Below are positions 22,937 to 32,309 of a stretch of 64,000 nucleotides of DNA, in pieces. The notes below the pieces were generated by a model, which was given only the letters and a program-made list of their open reading frames with translations, searched no databases and was not told where the DNA came from. The position numbers were made by a program, and so were the translations under genes. The stretch's first letter is position 1; the number at the start of each line of letters is the position of its first letter. The stretch spans positions 124,001 through 188,000 of the forward strand of contig NZ_WACG01000005.1 in assembly GCF_009193255.1 (NCBI RefSeq), in the 5' to 3' direction. The DNA comes from Arthrobacter koreensis. GTDB taxonomy: Bacteria > Actinomycetota > Actinomycetes > Actinomycetales > Micrococcaceae.

Positions 22937-23449
22937 CTAGTCGACTACGGTGCCTTCTACCGGTCCGCCGTCGTCCTTCTTCATCATTCCGCGGGCATTG
23001 TGCGCCGTGATCTCAATCGTTTCGATGGCGCGGGCAACCTGGTCGGCGTCGGTGCCGAGGTTGTCGCGAATCACCTTTGACTGGACCTGGATGATCTTGA
23101 AGCTGTGGTCCAGCTTCTGGTCGCGGATGAGCGTTGCCTCATCCATGACTTCCACGGAAGGCGCCGCACCTGAGGCACGGTTCAGTGAATCCTGGGCCTG
23201 GGCGAGTTTTGCCCCGGCCTTCCGGGCTGCCCCGCGGATGCTGAAGACCACGAAGGCGAAGAGCAGCAGCCAGCCCAGGGAGATGATCACCACCAGCCAG
23301 CCAACGACGTCGTTCTCATTGGCGGCGAAGAGCACGGCAACGATGAACACGAAGACCATGACGGCGGTGCCGATCGTGGCCATCTGGCGGCTGATACCCC
23401 GGCCGGGATTGCTTGCGGACGGCGTCTTGCCGTTACGGATGGACTGCAT
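22937..23449 (-). CDS. Hypothetical membrane protein with two helices
   Basis: I do not recognise a named family. The 170-residue protein has a short polar N-terminus, two adjacent transmembrane helices at about 24-43 and 50-70, and a hydrophilic C-terminal half (71-170) that looks helical and is rich in Ala, Gln, Asp and Lys. It probably exposes that part to the cytoplasm. It faces the macro-domain gene across a spacer that holds copy 2 of the long palindrome. Confidence 0.75.
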   Translation of the reverse strand: MQSIRNGKTPSASNPGRGISRQMATIGTAVMVFVFIVAVLFAANENDVVGWLVVIISLGWLLLFAFVVFSIRGAARKAGAKLAQAQDSLNRASGAAPSVEVMDEATLIRDQKLDHSFKIIQVQSKVIRDNLGTDADQVARAIETIEITAHNARGMMKKDDGGPVEGTVVD

Positions 23450-23505
23450 ATTCTTATTCTCTCAAATTTTCGGGGTGGCTCCTTCCGACTTCCCCCTCGG
23501 CGAAA

Positions 23506-23561
23506 CGAGATGGCAGATACGGCTCTTTTGAGGCGCCAAACGAGCCTTATCTGCCATCTCG
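23506..23561. repeat. Long hairpin, copy 2 of the two-copy intergenic palindrome
   Basis: Arms 23506-23530 and 23537-23561 pair over 25 bp with two mismatches and a 6-nt loop (AGGCGC). The outer arm CGAGATGGCAGA matches copy 1 at 5866-5929 except for one base, and both right ends continue as CTCGATG. It sits between divergent genes, upstream of both, which argues against a simple terminator. Confidence 0.8.
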
Positions 23562-23630
23562 ATGACGGGAGTTGGGTTAGGGACGGGGTTTGGGTTGCCG
23601 GTGTGCTGCCGCGGCTGGAAGGCTGGGCCC

Positions 23631-24152
23631 ATGGAGATTGAGCTGGTGCAGGGAGACATCACAACGCGCGACGTCGATGCGGTGGTCAATGCCGCGAACT
23701 CGTCTTTGCTGAGCGGCGGCGGAGTGGACGGCGCCATTCACCGGGCTGCCGGCCGAGAGCTGCTGGAGGCGTGCCGGGCCCTGAGGCAGGGCGAGTACCG
23801 GGACGGGCTGCCGGTAGGCGAAGCAGTTGCGACTGGGGCGTTCAATCTTCCGGCGCAGTGGGTGATCCACACCGTGGGTCCCAACGCGGCGGCCGGGCAG
23901 ACGGATCCTGAGCTGCTGCGCCGTGCTTTTGCCAACAGCCTGGCGGTGGCGGAGGAACTCGGAGCCGCGACGGTAGCATTCCCCGCGATCAGCGCCGGAG
24001 TCTATGGCTGGGACGCCGGGGACGTGGCCCGTACCGCTGTGCAGGCAGTCCGCGACCACCGGGGCACCGGAATCGAACGGGTGGAATTCGTGCTCTTCAG
24101 CGAACGGGTGCTCCAGGCTTTCCGGGCGGCGCTGGCCGAGTCCGGCGACTAA
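23631..24152 (+). CDS. Macro domain protein (O-acetyl-ADP-ribose deacetylase type)
   Basis: A single-domain protein of 173 residues that should bind ADP-ribose and may remove ADP-ribosyl or acetyl groups from it. It begins with QGDITTRDVDAVVNAANSSL, followed by the GGGVDGAIHRAAG loop, WVIHTVGPNA and AISAGVYGW, all characteristic of the YmdB/MacroD branch. ATG at 23631 has GGAAGG about nine nt upstream; earlier starts would extend toward the palindrome. Cytoplasmic. Confidence 0.92.
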   Translation: MEIELVQGDITTRDVDAVVNAANSSLLSGGGVDGAIHRAAGRELLEACRALRQGEYRDGLPVGEAVATGAFNLPAQWVIHTVGPNAAAGQTDPELLRRAFANSLAVAEELGAATVAFPAISAGVYGWDAGDVARTAVQAVRDHRGTGIERVEFVLFSERVLQAFRAALAESGD

Positions 24153-24200
24153 GCACCACCCCCCAAAAAAGAAGGCTCTCCGGCCGGGGGCGAGTGTCCG

Positions 24201-25106
24201 TCAGCCCCCAAACGGGTTCCAGGACGCGTCCGGGAACAGCCCGGCCAGTCCGGCGCGGAGCAGCAGGAACCCCACAATTCCCACGATCCACAGCACAGCC
24301 TCCCCCGAGGCCTTGGTCAGCCAGGCCCGCAGCCGTTCAAGCGGCCCGTCAAGGCGTTTGCCCAGCAGCCCGCGGGCAAGCACCAGCACCGCGGCGGGAA
24401 GCAGCATCACCAGGCAGTAAAGCACCAGCATCCCTGCCGAAGCGCTCCAGCCGATCCCTGACGAGGTGAGCAGCCCCACCGCAGCCAGGTAGGGCAGCAT
24501 CGTGGGAAGCTCAAGGACCCCTGCCAGCAGTGCCAGTCCCAGCAGTCCCCCGCGTGAGTGCAGTGCCTTGCCAATACGGCGCTGCCAGCGGTGTTCGGTG
24601 GCCTGCGAGCGCTGCACCGACGCCGTTGCACCGGTGCCGGTAGCCGTCCCCGCGCCGCCAGCACCAGCGCCAGCACCGGCGCCGGTAGCCGACGCCGTTG
24701 CGCCGGCGCCGGCCGCCGCAGCACCAGCCACTCCGGCGTCCTCCCCTGCCTGTGCCGGACCGGATTGTGCCGGAACAGGCTTGCCGCCCTTAAGCGAGGT
24801 GTCCTTGAAGGACCAGATGAGCATTCCGGCTCCGGCCGCAACCATCAGCACCTGGACCGCCGGCAGCTCGAACACGGAGGCCGCTCCGCCGCCCAGGACA
24901 CGGCCCAGTCCTGCGGCACCGGAGAGCAGCAGCAACCCAATTGCGAAATAAAACACACCCACCGCACCGAGGTACGTGGCGACCTTCCCCGTAGTCCGTC
25001 CCGCGTCCCGCCGCATCAGCAGCCACACGGGAATAACCAGCGTGCCGATGCTGGTGCTGTCGATCAGGGCAAGCACGCCCAGCTGCACAAAAGTCTCCGG
25101 AGTCAT
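24201..25106 (-). CDS. GAP family (sulfolipid-addressing-protein-like) membrane protein
   Basis: A 301-residue membrane protein with six predicted helices in two groups of three, as in the GAP/Sap family. The halves are joined by a long cytoplasmic loop (about residues 113-175) dominated by Ala, Gly and Thr in near-repeats such as GAGATASATGAGAGAG. Family members are linked to lipid or glycolipid export in mycobacteria; the role here is unknown. ATG at 25106 is preferred to an upstream frame extension to 25217, which lacks family sequence. Confidence 0.82.
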   Translation of the reverse strand: MTPETFVQLGVLALIDSTSIGTLVIPVWLLMRRDAGRTTGKVATYLGAVGVFYFAIGLLLLSGAAGLGRVLGGGAASVFELPAVQVLMVAAGAGMLIWSFKDTSLKGGKPVPAQSGPAQAGEDAGVAGAAAAGAGATASATGAGAGAGAGGAGTATGTGATASVQRSQATEHRWQRRIGKALHSRGGLLGLALLAGVLELPTMLPYLAAVGLLTSSGIGWSASAGMLVLYCLVMLLPAAVLVLARGLLGKRLDGPLERLRAWLTKASGEAVLWIVGIVGFLLLRAGLAGLFPDASWNPFGG

Positions 25107-25231
25107 GTCCCCTACCTTTCCGCCGTTCCTGCCTGCCGGAATCCGGCCTAGGAAGTAGCGGGCATCATCCTTTAGTGCAATGCCGGTGGAACCTGCTTGG
25201 CGGGAAGCAACGCCCACGTCAGGATGGAACC

Positions 25232-26479
25232 ATGAACTCCTTTGGGGACCAGGCTCCGCCGGCCCGCCGGATCCGCCGCGAAGACGCGCTGCTGGCGCTC
25301 GGGTACGCCGCCCTGGCCTGGCTGCTGCACTCCCTGGACCTCACTGCCACCGGCAGGGCCGCGTTCCCGGCGCTGGCCCCCTGGTGGCCGGTCCTCACGC
25401 TGGTAGGCTGCGTCGCCGTCGTGCTTCGCCGCCGGCACACGGCGGTGATGGTGACTGCCTGCTTCACCACTGGCGTACTCCTGGTGCTGGGAAACAGCAC
25501 GGTGGGACTTTTCCTGGCGTTCGAAGCGGTGTTCTCCCTGGTGCTCTTCGGCTCTGCCCGCGCCGCCCGGGTCGCGGAGGTGAGCGTCCTGGTGCTGTGC
25601 GGCGCTTCAGGCGTGGCGGTGTGGTCCCTGACGGGAGACCTGAGCGACGGCGTCACGGTGGTCCTGCTGACCGGCATGGTGCTGCTGCTCCCGGCCGAGT
25701 GGGCATCCAACCTGCGCAAGGCCGGCCAGCTGGCGGAGAGCGAGTCCGCACGGGCAGCCGCCATCCGCGCCGCTGCCCGCGACCAGGAACGCCTGGCCGC
25801 GCGCGAACACGAACTGGCCCTGGCAGCCGAACGGCAGGACATGGCCAGGGAACTGCATGACGTGCTTTCTTCCAGGCTCTCCGCCATCGCCCTTCAGTCA
25901 GGTGCTGCCCTGCGCAGCCCGCAGGGCAGCACCCTTCCTGCCGAGGTACTGGCGCACGTGCGCCACGAGTCCGTGAAGGGACTTGAGGAACTGAACGGGA
26001 TGATCCGCACCCTCAGCACTGGTGTGCCGCGTCCCCTTGCCGGCAGCATCCAGGACCTCGATGCGGTGGTAGCCGGACACCGGGCGGCCGGAATGCGCAT
26101 TGACTGGACGAACCTGGCGGGCAGCGGCATCCCGTCACCGGTGCAGGCAGCCGTCTACCGGATTGCCGTGGAGGCGCTGGTGAACGCTGCCCGGCACTCA
26201 AACGGCGCGCGGGTTCGCGTGCTGCTGGACCAGACGGCTTCAGGGCTCCGGCTGCTGGTGGAGGACGACGGCGGCTTGCCGGCCGCAGCAGCCTCCCCCC
26301 AGTCGGGCACGGGCACCGGCATACCCAGCATGCTGGCACGCGCCGAGCAGCTGGGCGGCAGGGCGTGGGCCGGTCCGGACCCTGCGGGCAGCGGCTGGAA
26401 AGTCGAGGCCGAACTGCCCTTCAGCACTACACCGCGTCCGGACGCAGCAACGATCAATGCAGGAGGAACCGCAGGATGA
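25232..26479 (+). CDS. Sensor histidine kinase (NarL/DesK-type, HisKA_3)
   Basis: A 415-residue membrane kinase. Five or six short hydrophobic helices fill residues 20-155, then a coiled coil (160-205) leads into the dimerisation motif RELHDVLSSRLSAIA with the phospho-accepting His at about 209. The HATPase domain has the N-box EALVNAARHS and the G-box GTGTGIPSMLARA. The start is ATG at 25232 with AGGA seven nt before it. It overlaps the response-regulator gene by 4 nt. The helical sensor region has almost no external loops, so the stimulus probably acts in the membrane. Confidence 0.93.
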   Translation: MNSFGDQAPPARRIRREDALLALGYAALAWLLHSLDLTATGRAAFPALAPWWPVLTLVGCVAVVLRRRHTAVMVTACFTTGVLLVLGNSTVGLFLAFEAVFSLVLFGSARAARVAEVSVLVLCGASGVAVWSLTGDLSDGVTVVLLTGMVLLLPAEWASNLRKAGQLAESESARAAAIRAAARDQERLAAREHELALAAERQDMARELHDVLSSRLSAIALQSGAALRSPQGSTLPAEVLAHVRHESVKGLEELNGMIRTLSTGVPRPLAGSIQDLDAVVAGHRAAGMRIDWTNLAGSGIPSPVQAAVYRIAVEALVNAARHSNGARVRVLLDQTASGLRLLVEDDGGLPAAAASPQSGTGTGIPSMLARAEQLGGRAWAGPDPAGSGWKVEAELPFSTTPRPDAATINAGGTAG

Positions 26480-27162
26480 GCACGAACATACGGGTGCTGC
26501 TGGCGGACGACCACGCAGCCATCCGCCTGGGCATGCGCATGGTTCTCGAGACCGAGCCGGGGTTCGAGGTAGTCGGCGAAGCTGCCGACGGCGCCACCGC
26601 GGTGCGCATGGCCCGTGCGCTGGGTCCGGATGTTGTGCTGATGGACCTGCGGATGCCCGTGGTGGACGGCGTTCAGGCCACGGACCAGATTGCTGCGGCC
26701 GGTCTGGCGAAGGTCGTCGCACTGACCACCTTCGACCACGACTCCTACCTTTTTGGGGTGCTCTCCGCCGGTGCGTCCGGGTTCCTGCTCAAGACGGCCG
26801 AACCCTCGGAAATTACCGCGGCGCTGCGCCGGGTTCACGACGGCGGCACCGTCATTGCGCCGGAAGTCACCGGACGCCTGGTGGACGCTTTCGTCTCCGG
26901 GCGCGCCGCCTCCAGCGCGGATACGCCGTCAGGCACGGACGGGAACCCGGCATCCGCGCAGCCGGCTCCCGAGACGGAGCTGACGGCCCGTGAGGAGGAA
27001 GTCCTTCACTGCCTGGCCGAGGGCCTGAGCAATGTCCGCATCGCGCGCAAACTGGGCATCTCCGAAACCACGGTCAAAACCCACGTTTCAAGGGTGCTGG
27101 CCAAGCTCGGCGTCGAATCCCGTCTGCAGGCAGCCCTGGCCGCCCGGGTCCGGACGCCCTAA
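26476..27162 (+). CDS. NarL/FixJ-type response regulator
   Basis: A 228-residue transcription factor with a receiver domain (residues 1-120; acidic pocket DDH near 11, phosphorylated Asp57 in VVLMDLRMP, switch Thr near 84, Lys near 106) and a C-terminal LuxR helix-turn-helix (about 163-225: TAREEEVLHCLAEGLSN, then GISETTVKTHVSRVLAKLG). A Ser/Pro/Ala linker of about 35 residues joins them. Its likely targets are nearby; the ABC-2 exporter encoded convergently downstream is the obvious candidate but this is inference. Confidence 0.93.
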   Translation: MSTNIRVLLADDHAAIRLGMRMVLETEPGFEVVGEAADGATAVRMARALGPDVVLMDLRMPVVDGVQATDQIAAAGLAKVVALTTFDHDSYLFGVLSAGASGFLLKTAEPSEITAALRRVHDGGTVIAPEVTGRLVDAFVSGRAASSADTPSGTDGNPASAQPAPETELTAREEEVLHCLAEGLSNVRIARKLGISETTVKTHVSRVLAKLGVESRLQAALAARVRTP

Positions 27163-27186
27163 CCCAGCTGCATCCGCTGCCGAGGA

Positions 27187-27240
27187 GCGGGCGGCGCGGG
27201 CGGGATCCGAGGGGCGGGCGGCGCGGACGGGATCCAGGGG
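27187..27240. repeat. Two-copy 27-bp tandem repeat between convergent genes
   Basis: Copies at 27187-27213 and 27214-27240 differ at a few positions and share GCGGGCGGCGCGG and CGGGATCC. They lie between the convergent response-regulator and ABC-2 permease genes. A short hairpin (GCACCC/GGGTGC) follows near 27265. No coding or obvious regulatory role is seen. Confidence 0.6.
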
Positions 27241-27296
27241 ATTCACGCGCGGGCAGCGGGATGCACCCGCGGGTGCCCGGCCCGGTTCCGCTGCCG

Positions 27297-28151
27297 CTAC
27301 TTCTGGAACAGTGCTTCGAGCCGGCGGGTAGTGACCATCAGGCCGATCGCGATCATCACTACGAAATAGAGCAGGTGGCCGGCCGTTGCCAGGCTGAACG
27401 CTCCGGCGCTGATCTGGCGCAGCATCTCCACGCCGTGCCACAGGGGCAGTGCCTGGATCAGCCACTGCACGGCCTGCGGGTAGACACTCAGCGGATAGAA
27501 GGTGGCTGAGAACAGGAACATCGGAAGCATCACGAAGCTCACCCAGTCCAGCTGCTGGAAGGTCTTCATGTAGCTGGTGATCGCCATCCCGAAGGACGCG
27601 AATCCAAAAGCCACGACTACCGCCGCCGGAATCATCAGCAGCGCGGTTGGTGAGGTCACCAGGCCCATCGCTGCCATGACGGCGGTGAAGCCGGTGGCAT
27701 ACATGGCTCCGCGGAGCAGCGCCAGCAGGATCTCCCCCAGTGCTACGTCCAGCGGACCCAGCGACGTGGCCAGCATGCCCTCATAGAGCCGGGCGTAGTT
27801 CAGCTTGAAGAAAACGTTCATGGTGGAGTCGTACACCGCGCCGTTCATGGCGGATACGGCCAGCAGCGCCGGGGCGATGTACGCCGCGTAGCTGATCTGT
27901 TCCCCGCCCGGACCCGTGACCGTGCCAATGAGCGCGCCCAGTCCGATTCCCATGGCGAGCAGATACAGCACGGGTTCGACGAAGCCGCTGATCATGATGG
28001 ACCAGTTGGTTCCCCAGGTGGCCTTGAGCCCGCGGGCAAACACCGCGCGGATATTCCGGGCGTACAGGGAACCCAGGAAGCGGTTCCCTGCCACTCCCGG
28101 TGACGTGGGCGCAAGGAACTCCGCTGCGCCGGTCTGGGGTCCAGTACTCAT
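27297..28151 (-). CDS. ABC-2 type transporter permease (second)
   Basis: A 284-residue permease of the ABC-2/DrrB-NodJ class with six helices. The family motif region LPMFLFSATFYPLSVYP and the downstream LPLWHGVEMLRQI match drug/polysaccharide exporters. ATG at 28151 overlaps the upstream permease stop (ATGA). Longer readings of this frame upstream lie inside the neighbouring permease and are not real. Confidence 0.9.
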   Translation of the reverse strand: MSTGPQTGAAEFLAPTSPGVAGNRFLGSLYARNIRAVFARGLKATWGTNWSIMISGFVEPVLYLLAMGIGLGALIGTVTGPGGEQISYAAYIAPALLAVSAMNGAVYDSTMNVFFKLNYARLYEGMLATSLGPLDVALGEILLALLRGAMYATGFTAVMAAMGLVTSPTALLMIPAAVVVAFGFASFGMAITSYMKTFQQLDWVSFVMLPMFLFSATFYPLSVYPQAVQWLIQALPLWHGVEMLRQISAGAFSLATAGHLLYFVVMIAIGLMVTTRRLEALFQK

Positions 28152-29020
28152 TTGCCAAGCCTCCGGGTGAAAGTGCGCCGTGCCAGGACCCAGCCGCCTG
28201 TTGCAAGTGCCAGGAGGTAGGCAACGTGGACAACTGTCAGCAGGAGTGGCTCGGCCAGGCCGTAGCTGAACAGCCGGCCCAGTTCGGTGGCGTGCCACAG
28301 CGGGGAGATCCAGCCAATCCAGCGGATCACCAGGGGCAGGGTATCCAGCGGGAAGAAGGTGCCGGAGAACAGGAACAGCGGCATGACGATGAACCGCTGC
28401 ACCATGGCGAACTGTCCGCGGTCCTCGGTGATCGACGCGCTGTACGCCATCAGCGGCAGCCCAAAGGCGAGCCCGCCCAGGATGGCCGAGAAAATCATCA
28501 GCCAGGCTGTGGCGGGCTGGCCGGCCGCGCCGAACAACAGGAGGAACCCGAAGTAGGCGCCACAGGTGATCAGCAGCCGCACACCGAGCCCCAGCACGTG
28601 CCCGTCCACCAGCTGACCGCTGGACAGCGGCGATGCGTTCGGCCCGTAGTAGGTCCGCCGCCATTTGAAGCCGGACATCACCGTGTAGGTGTTTTCCTCG
28701 CTGGAGACCATGATCGCCGCCGTCGCCAGCAGGGCCGGCGCCACGAACATCAGGTAGGAGACCGAGCTGCCGTTTCCCGCTTCGAATGCCGCGTTGGTCC
28801 CGGTGTCCACCAGCGAGGCGAGTCCGATTCCCATGCCGAAGAGGTAGACGAGCGGAGTTCCGACGGCCGTGACCAGCACGGTAATTCCGTAGCCGCGCAT
28901 CCGGCGCAGCCAGTGCTCCGCATAGTAGAAGGCACCGAAGCGCCTGGCCCTGCGGGCGGTTTCCTCGGGAGTAAGCGGGGACCGGAGTCCCAGGACGGCG
29001 TGGGTGCGCTGCTCAGTCAA
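28148..29020 (-). CDS. ABC-2 type transporter permease (first)
   Basis: A 290-residue ABC-2 permease, paralogous to its neighbour (PLFLFSGTFFPLDTLP and SPLWHATELGRLFSYG match the equivalent positions). I choose TTG at 29020: it lies five nt behind a good AGGAG and overlaps the ATPase stop by 8 nt, so coupling is likely. The first about 30 residues are cytoplasmic and basic. Substrate unknown; exporters of this arrangement move drugs, lipids or teichoic-type polymers. Confidence 0.88.
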   Translation of the reverse strand: MTEQRTHAVLGLRSPLTPEETARRARRFGAFYYAEHWLRRMRGYGITVLVTAVGTPLVYLFGMGIGLASLVDTGTNAAFEAGNGSSVSYLMFVAPALLATAAIMVSSEENTYTVMSGFKWRRTYYGPNASPLSSGQLVDGHVLGLGVRLLITCGAYFGFLLLFGAAGQPATAWLMIFSAILGGLAFGLPLMAYSASITEDRGQFAMVQRFIVMPLFLFSGTFFPLDTLPLVIRWIGWISPLWHATELGRLFSYGLAEPLLLTVVHVAYLLALATGGWVLARRTFTRRLGK

Positions 29021-29981
29021 CGAGGCTCCTGCCGGTGAGGCGGAGGAAGACGTCCTCCAGCGAGGAACGCCGGACCAGCGAGGTGATGGGCCGCAGGCCG
29101 CGGGCACTGACCGCCTCCAGCGCCGCCTCGCCGTCGTTCGCGTAAATCAGCACCCTGTCCGGCAGCGTCTCGAGCCGTTCCCCGATTCCGTCCAGTTCCG
29201 CGGCAACCGTTGTGTTGCGTTCGGATCCGAAGCGCAGCTCCACCACTTCTCGGGAGGAGTGGGTGCGGATCAGGGCTGCGGGAGATCCTTCAGCCATGAT
29301 GGTGCCCTTGTCCACCACGATCAGCCGATCGCAGAGCTGCTCGGCTTCGTCCATGTAGTGGGTGGTGAGGATCAGCGTGACGCCGGCTTCCTTCAGCCGG
29401 AAGAGCCGGTCCCAGAGGATGTGGCGGGCCTGCGGATCCAGCCCGGTGGTGGGCTCGTCCAGCAGCAGGATCCTGGGATCGTTGATGAGTGAGCGCGCGA
29501 TGGTCAGCCGGCGCTTCATGCCGCCGGAGAGGTCATCCACCCGCGCCTTGGCCTTGTCCGTGAGCTGGGCGAACTCCAGCAGTTCGTCCGCTTTGGGCTG
29601 CAGGTAGCTTTTGGGCAGTCCGAAGTAGCGGCCGTAGGCAAGCAGGTTGTCCCGGACGCGCAGTTCCTCATCCAGGTTGTCCTGCTGCGGAACCACGCCG
29701 AGGTGGGCCCGGACCTCCGGTCCGTTCGTGTTGGGATCAAGGCCCATGATCGCCAGCTCACCGGAGGTGCGGCGGGAGACTCCGCCAATCATCTTCATGG
29801 TGGTGGATTTGCCGGCGCCGTTCGGGCCAAGGAGCCCGAAGGCCTCCCCTGCCGGAACCGCGAAGCTGATTCCGTCTACGGCAGTGAAGTCCCCGTAGGA
29901 CTTGGTGAGGTTCGACGCGGCGATAACCGGGCCCTGGAAGCCGCTGACAGCGGAAGTCTTGGAAGTTGTGATCTGCGGCAC
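29013..29981 (-). CDS. ABC-2 transporter ATP-binding protein
   Basis: A 322-residue DrrA-like ATPase: Walker A GPNGAGKST near residue 54, Q-loop VPQQDNLD, signature LSGGMKRRLTIARSL, Walker B ILLLDEPTTGLD and the switch His in TTHYMDEAE. A C-terminal regulatory region of about 90 residues follows. The start is most likely GTG at 29981, where the frame becomes family-like after an about 20-residue lead; the frame is open further upstream to 30110 across the folD terminator hairpin, which makes that unlikely. Confidence 0.9.
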   Translation of the reverse strand: MPQITTSKTSAVSGFQGPVIAASNLTKSYGDFTAVDGISFAVPAGEAFGLLGPNGAGKSTTMKMIGGVSRRTSGELAIMGLDPNTNGPEVRAHLGVVPQQDNLDEELRVRDNLLAYGRYFGLPKSYLQPKADELLEFAQLTDKAKARVDDLSGGMKRRLTIARSLINDPRILLLDEPTTGLDPQARHILWDRLFRLKEAGVTLILTTHYMDEAEQLCDRLIVVDKGTIMAEGSPAALIRTHSSREVVELRFGSERNTTVAAELDGIGERLETLPDRVLIYANDGEAALEAVSARGLRPITSLVRRSSLEDVFLRLTGRSLVD

Positions 29982-30016
29982 CCGGCAATCATAGTGCAGG
30001 GCGCGGGGGAAACACG

Positions 30017-30049
30017 CAGGCCCGCCCTCCTGCGTGGAGGACGGGCCTG
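30017..30049 (-). terminator. Terminator hairpin after folD
   Basis: Arms 30017-30030 and 30036-30049 pair over 14 bp with one mismatch and a 5-nt loop. It lies 18 nt past the folD stop. A short T run is present on both sides, so it may act in both directions. Confidence 0.7.
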
Positions 30050-30066
30050 TTTGTTGTACCGGTGGC

Positions 30067-31023
30067 CTAAGCGCCGGGGAGGATTCCCACGCTGCGCTCC
30101 GCGGCTTCAACCACGTTGGCCAGCAGCATGGCCCGGGTCATCGGGCCCACGCCGCCGGGGTTCGGCGACATCCAGGACGCGACGGACGCCGCGTCCTTAT
30201 CGACGTCGCCGCTCAGGGTTGTCTTGCCGGTCTCCGGGTCGGTAACCCGGGTGACGCCCACGTCCAGGACGATGGCGCCCGGCTTGAGCTCGGCGGCCTT
30301 GATCATGCCGGGGAAGCCTGCGGCCGCAACAACGACGTCGGCCTCAGCCAGCAGTTCGGGCAGGTTGACCGTGCCGGTGTGCGCCAGGGTCACCGTGGCG
30401 TTGATCTGCCGGCGGGTCAGGAGCAGTCCCAGCGGCCGGCCCACGGTGACTCCGCGGCCGATCACCAGGACGTTCTTGCCGGTCAGGACCAGCCCGTTGC
30501 GCACCAGCAGCTGCACAATGCCGTGCGGGGTGCACGGCAGCGGCGAGGTCATCGGATCCGAGACGTTGAGCACCAGGCGGCCCAGGTTGACCGGATGCAG
30601 GCCGTCGGCGTCCTTCTCCGGGGCAATCCGCTCCAGAATCGCGTTGGTGTCCAGGTGCTTGGGCAGCGGGAGCTGGACGATGTAGCCGGTGACAGCCGGG
30701 TCCTCATTCAGCTCGTCGATGACCTTCTCCAGCTCCTCCTGGCTGATGTCGGCAGGAAGGTCGCGGCGGATGGAGTTAATGCCAACCTGGGCGCAGTCCT
30801 TGTGCTTGCCGCCCACGTAGGAGTGGCTTGCCGGGTCATCGCCTACCAGTACGGTGGCCAGGCCCGGAGTGATGCCGTGATCGTCCTTGAGGACCTGGAT
30901 GCGCTCGGCGAGCTCTGCCTTGATGTCCTTGGCCGCCTGGATGCCGTCAAGCAGCTGGGCGGTGGCGGGGGCGGTTTCCTCTGCGGTTTCCACGGAGCCT
31001 TCCATGTTCGTGCCTTTTTCCAC
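30067..31023 (-). CDS. folD: Bifunctional methylene-THF dehydrogenase / methenyl-THF cyclohydrolase
   Basis: Interconverts 5,10-methylene-THF and 10-formyl-THF (NADP-linked). Catalytic Tyr and Lys lie in [13 protein letters not shown], followed by [13 protein letters not shown], the [11 protein letters not shown] segment, the [10 protein letters not shown] motif, [11 protein letters not shown] and [17 protein letters not shown] choose GTG at 31023 because AGGAGG (31034-31039) then lies 10 nt upstream; an ATG at 31032 would be only one nt from that site. A further in-frame ATG at 31005 is possible. The start lies two nt past the glyA stop. Confidence 0.93.
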   Translation of the reverse strand: MEKGTNMEGSVETAEETAPATAQLLDGIQAAKDIKAELAERIQVLKDDHGITPGLATVLVGDDPASHSYVGGKHKDCAQVGINSIRRDLPADISQEELEKVIDELNEDPAVTGYIVQLPLPKHLDTNAILERIAPEKDADGLHPVNLGRLVLNVSDPMTSPLPCTPHGIVQLLVRNGLVLTGKNVLVIGRGVTVGRPLGLLLTRRQINATVTLAHTGTVNLPELLAEADVVVAAAGFPGMIKAAELKPGAIVLDVGVTRVTDPETGKTTLSGDVDKDAASVASWMSPNPGGVGPMTRAMLLANVVEAAERSVGILPGA

Positions 31024-31025
31024 GT

Positions 31026-32309
31026 TTACCATTCCTCCTGGCCCGGGTAGAGCGGGAAGTCCTCGGCGAGTGCGGTGACCCGGCGGCGCAGTGCCTCCGT
31101 GTCCGGGGCGGGCTTCAGCGCGGCGGCAATGATCTCAGCCACCTCGGTGAATTCCTTCGCTCCGAAGCCGCGCGTGGCCAGGGCCGGGGTGCCGATACGC
31201 AGCCCGGAGGTGACCATCGGCGGGCGCGGATCGAACGGAATCGAATTGCGGTTCACGGTGATGCCCACCGAGTGCAGCAGGTCTTCGGCCTGCTTGCCGT
31301 CCAGTTCGGAGTTGCGCAGGTCCACCAGGATCAGGTGCACGTCCGTGCCGCCGGTCAGTACCGAAACGCCGTGTTCCGCCACGTCAGCCGCGGTTAGCCG
31401 GTCAGCGATGATGCGGGCGCCTTCCAGGACGCGTTCCTGCCGCTCGCGGAACTCTTCCGAACCGGCCACCTTGAAGGCCACGGCCTTGGCTGCGATGACG
31501 TGCATCAGCGGGCCGCCCTGCTGGCCCGGGAAAACGCTGGAGTTGATCTTCTTGCCGAACTCTTCCCTGGCCAGGATCATGCCGGAGCGGGGACCGGCGA
31601 GGGTCTTGTGCACCGTGGAGGTCACGACGTCGGAGTACGGCACCGGGCTCGGGTGCAGCCCCGCCGCCACCAGTCCCGCGAAGTGCGCCATGTCGGTCCA
31701 GAGGTAGGCACCGACTTCGTCAGCAATGGAACGGAACGCCTCGAAGTCAAGCTGGCGCGGGTAGGCGGACCAGCCGGCAATGATGACCTGCGGCTTCTCG
31801 GCGAGCGCCTGTTCCCGGACCTTGTCCATGTCCACGCGGCAGGTTTTCTCGTCCACGCCGTAGGCGGCAACTTCGTAGAGCTTGCCGGAGAAGTTCAGCT
31901 TCATGCCGTGGGTCAGGTGCCCGCCGTGGGCCAGGTTCAGGCCCATGATCTTGTCTCCGGGCTTGATCAGTGCTGCCAGGGCAGCTGCATTGGCCTGCGC
32001 GCCGGAGTGCGGCTGCACGTTGGCGAACTCGGCGCCGAAGAGGGCCTTGACCCGCTCGATGGCGAGGTTCTCGGCTACGTCCACCTGCTCGCAGCCGCCG
32101 TAGTAGCGGCGTCCGGGGTAGCCCTCGGCATATTTGTTGGTCAGGACGGAACCCTGGGCTTCCAGGACCGCACGCGGTGCGAAGTTTTCGGAAGCGATCA
32201 TTTCCAGCGTGTTGCGCTGGCGGGCCAGTTCCCCGTCCAGGACTGCGGCGATCTCCGGGTCAACCTCGGAGAGAGGGGCGTTGGTGACGGGCTGGGTGGA
32301 TAGTCTCAC
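31026..32309 (-). CDS. glyA: Serine hydroxymethyltransferase
   Basis: A PLP enzyme converting serine and THF to glycine and 5,10-methylene-THF. The 427 residues include [31 protein letters not shown], the [11 protein letters not shown] motif and the PLP-lysine region [19 protein letters not shown]. The start is GTG at 32309 with AGGAG eight nt upstream. The stop lies next to the folD start, so its one-carbon product passes directly to the enzyme encoded by the next gene. Confidence 0.96.
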   Translation of the reverse strand: MRLSTQPVTNAPLSEVDPEIAAVLDGELARQRNTLEMIASENFAPRAVLEAQGSVLTNKYAEGYPGRRYYGGCEQVDVAENLAIERVKALFGAEFANVQPHSGAQANAAALAALIKPGDKIMGLNLAHGGHLTHGMKLNFSGKLYEVAAYGVDEKTCRVDMDKVREQALAEKPQVIIAGWSAYPRQLDFEAFRSIADEVGAYLWTDMAHFAGLVAAGLHPSPVPYSDVVTSTVHKTLAGPRSGMILAREEFGKKINSSVFPGQQGGPLMHVIAAKAVAFKVAGSEEFRERQERVLEGARIIADRLTAADVAEHGVSVLTGGTDVHLILVDLRNSELDGKQAEDLLHSVGITVNRNSIPFDPRPPMVTSGLRIGTPALATRGFGAKEFTEVAEIIAAALKPAPDTEALRRRVTALAEDFPLYPGQEEW

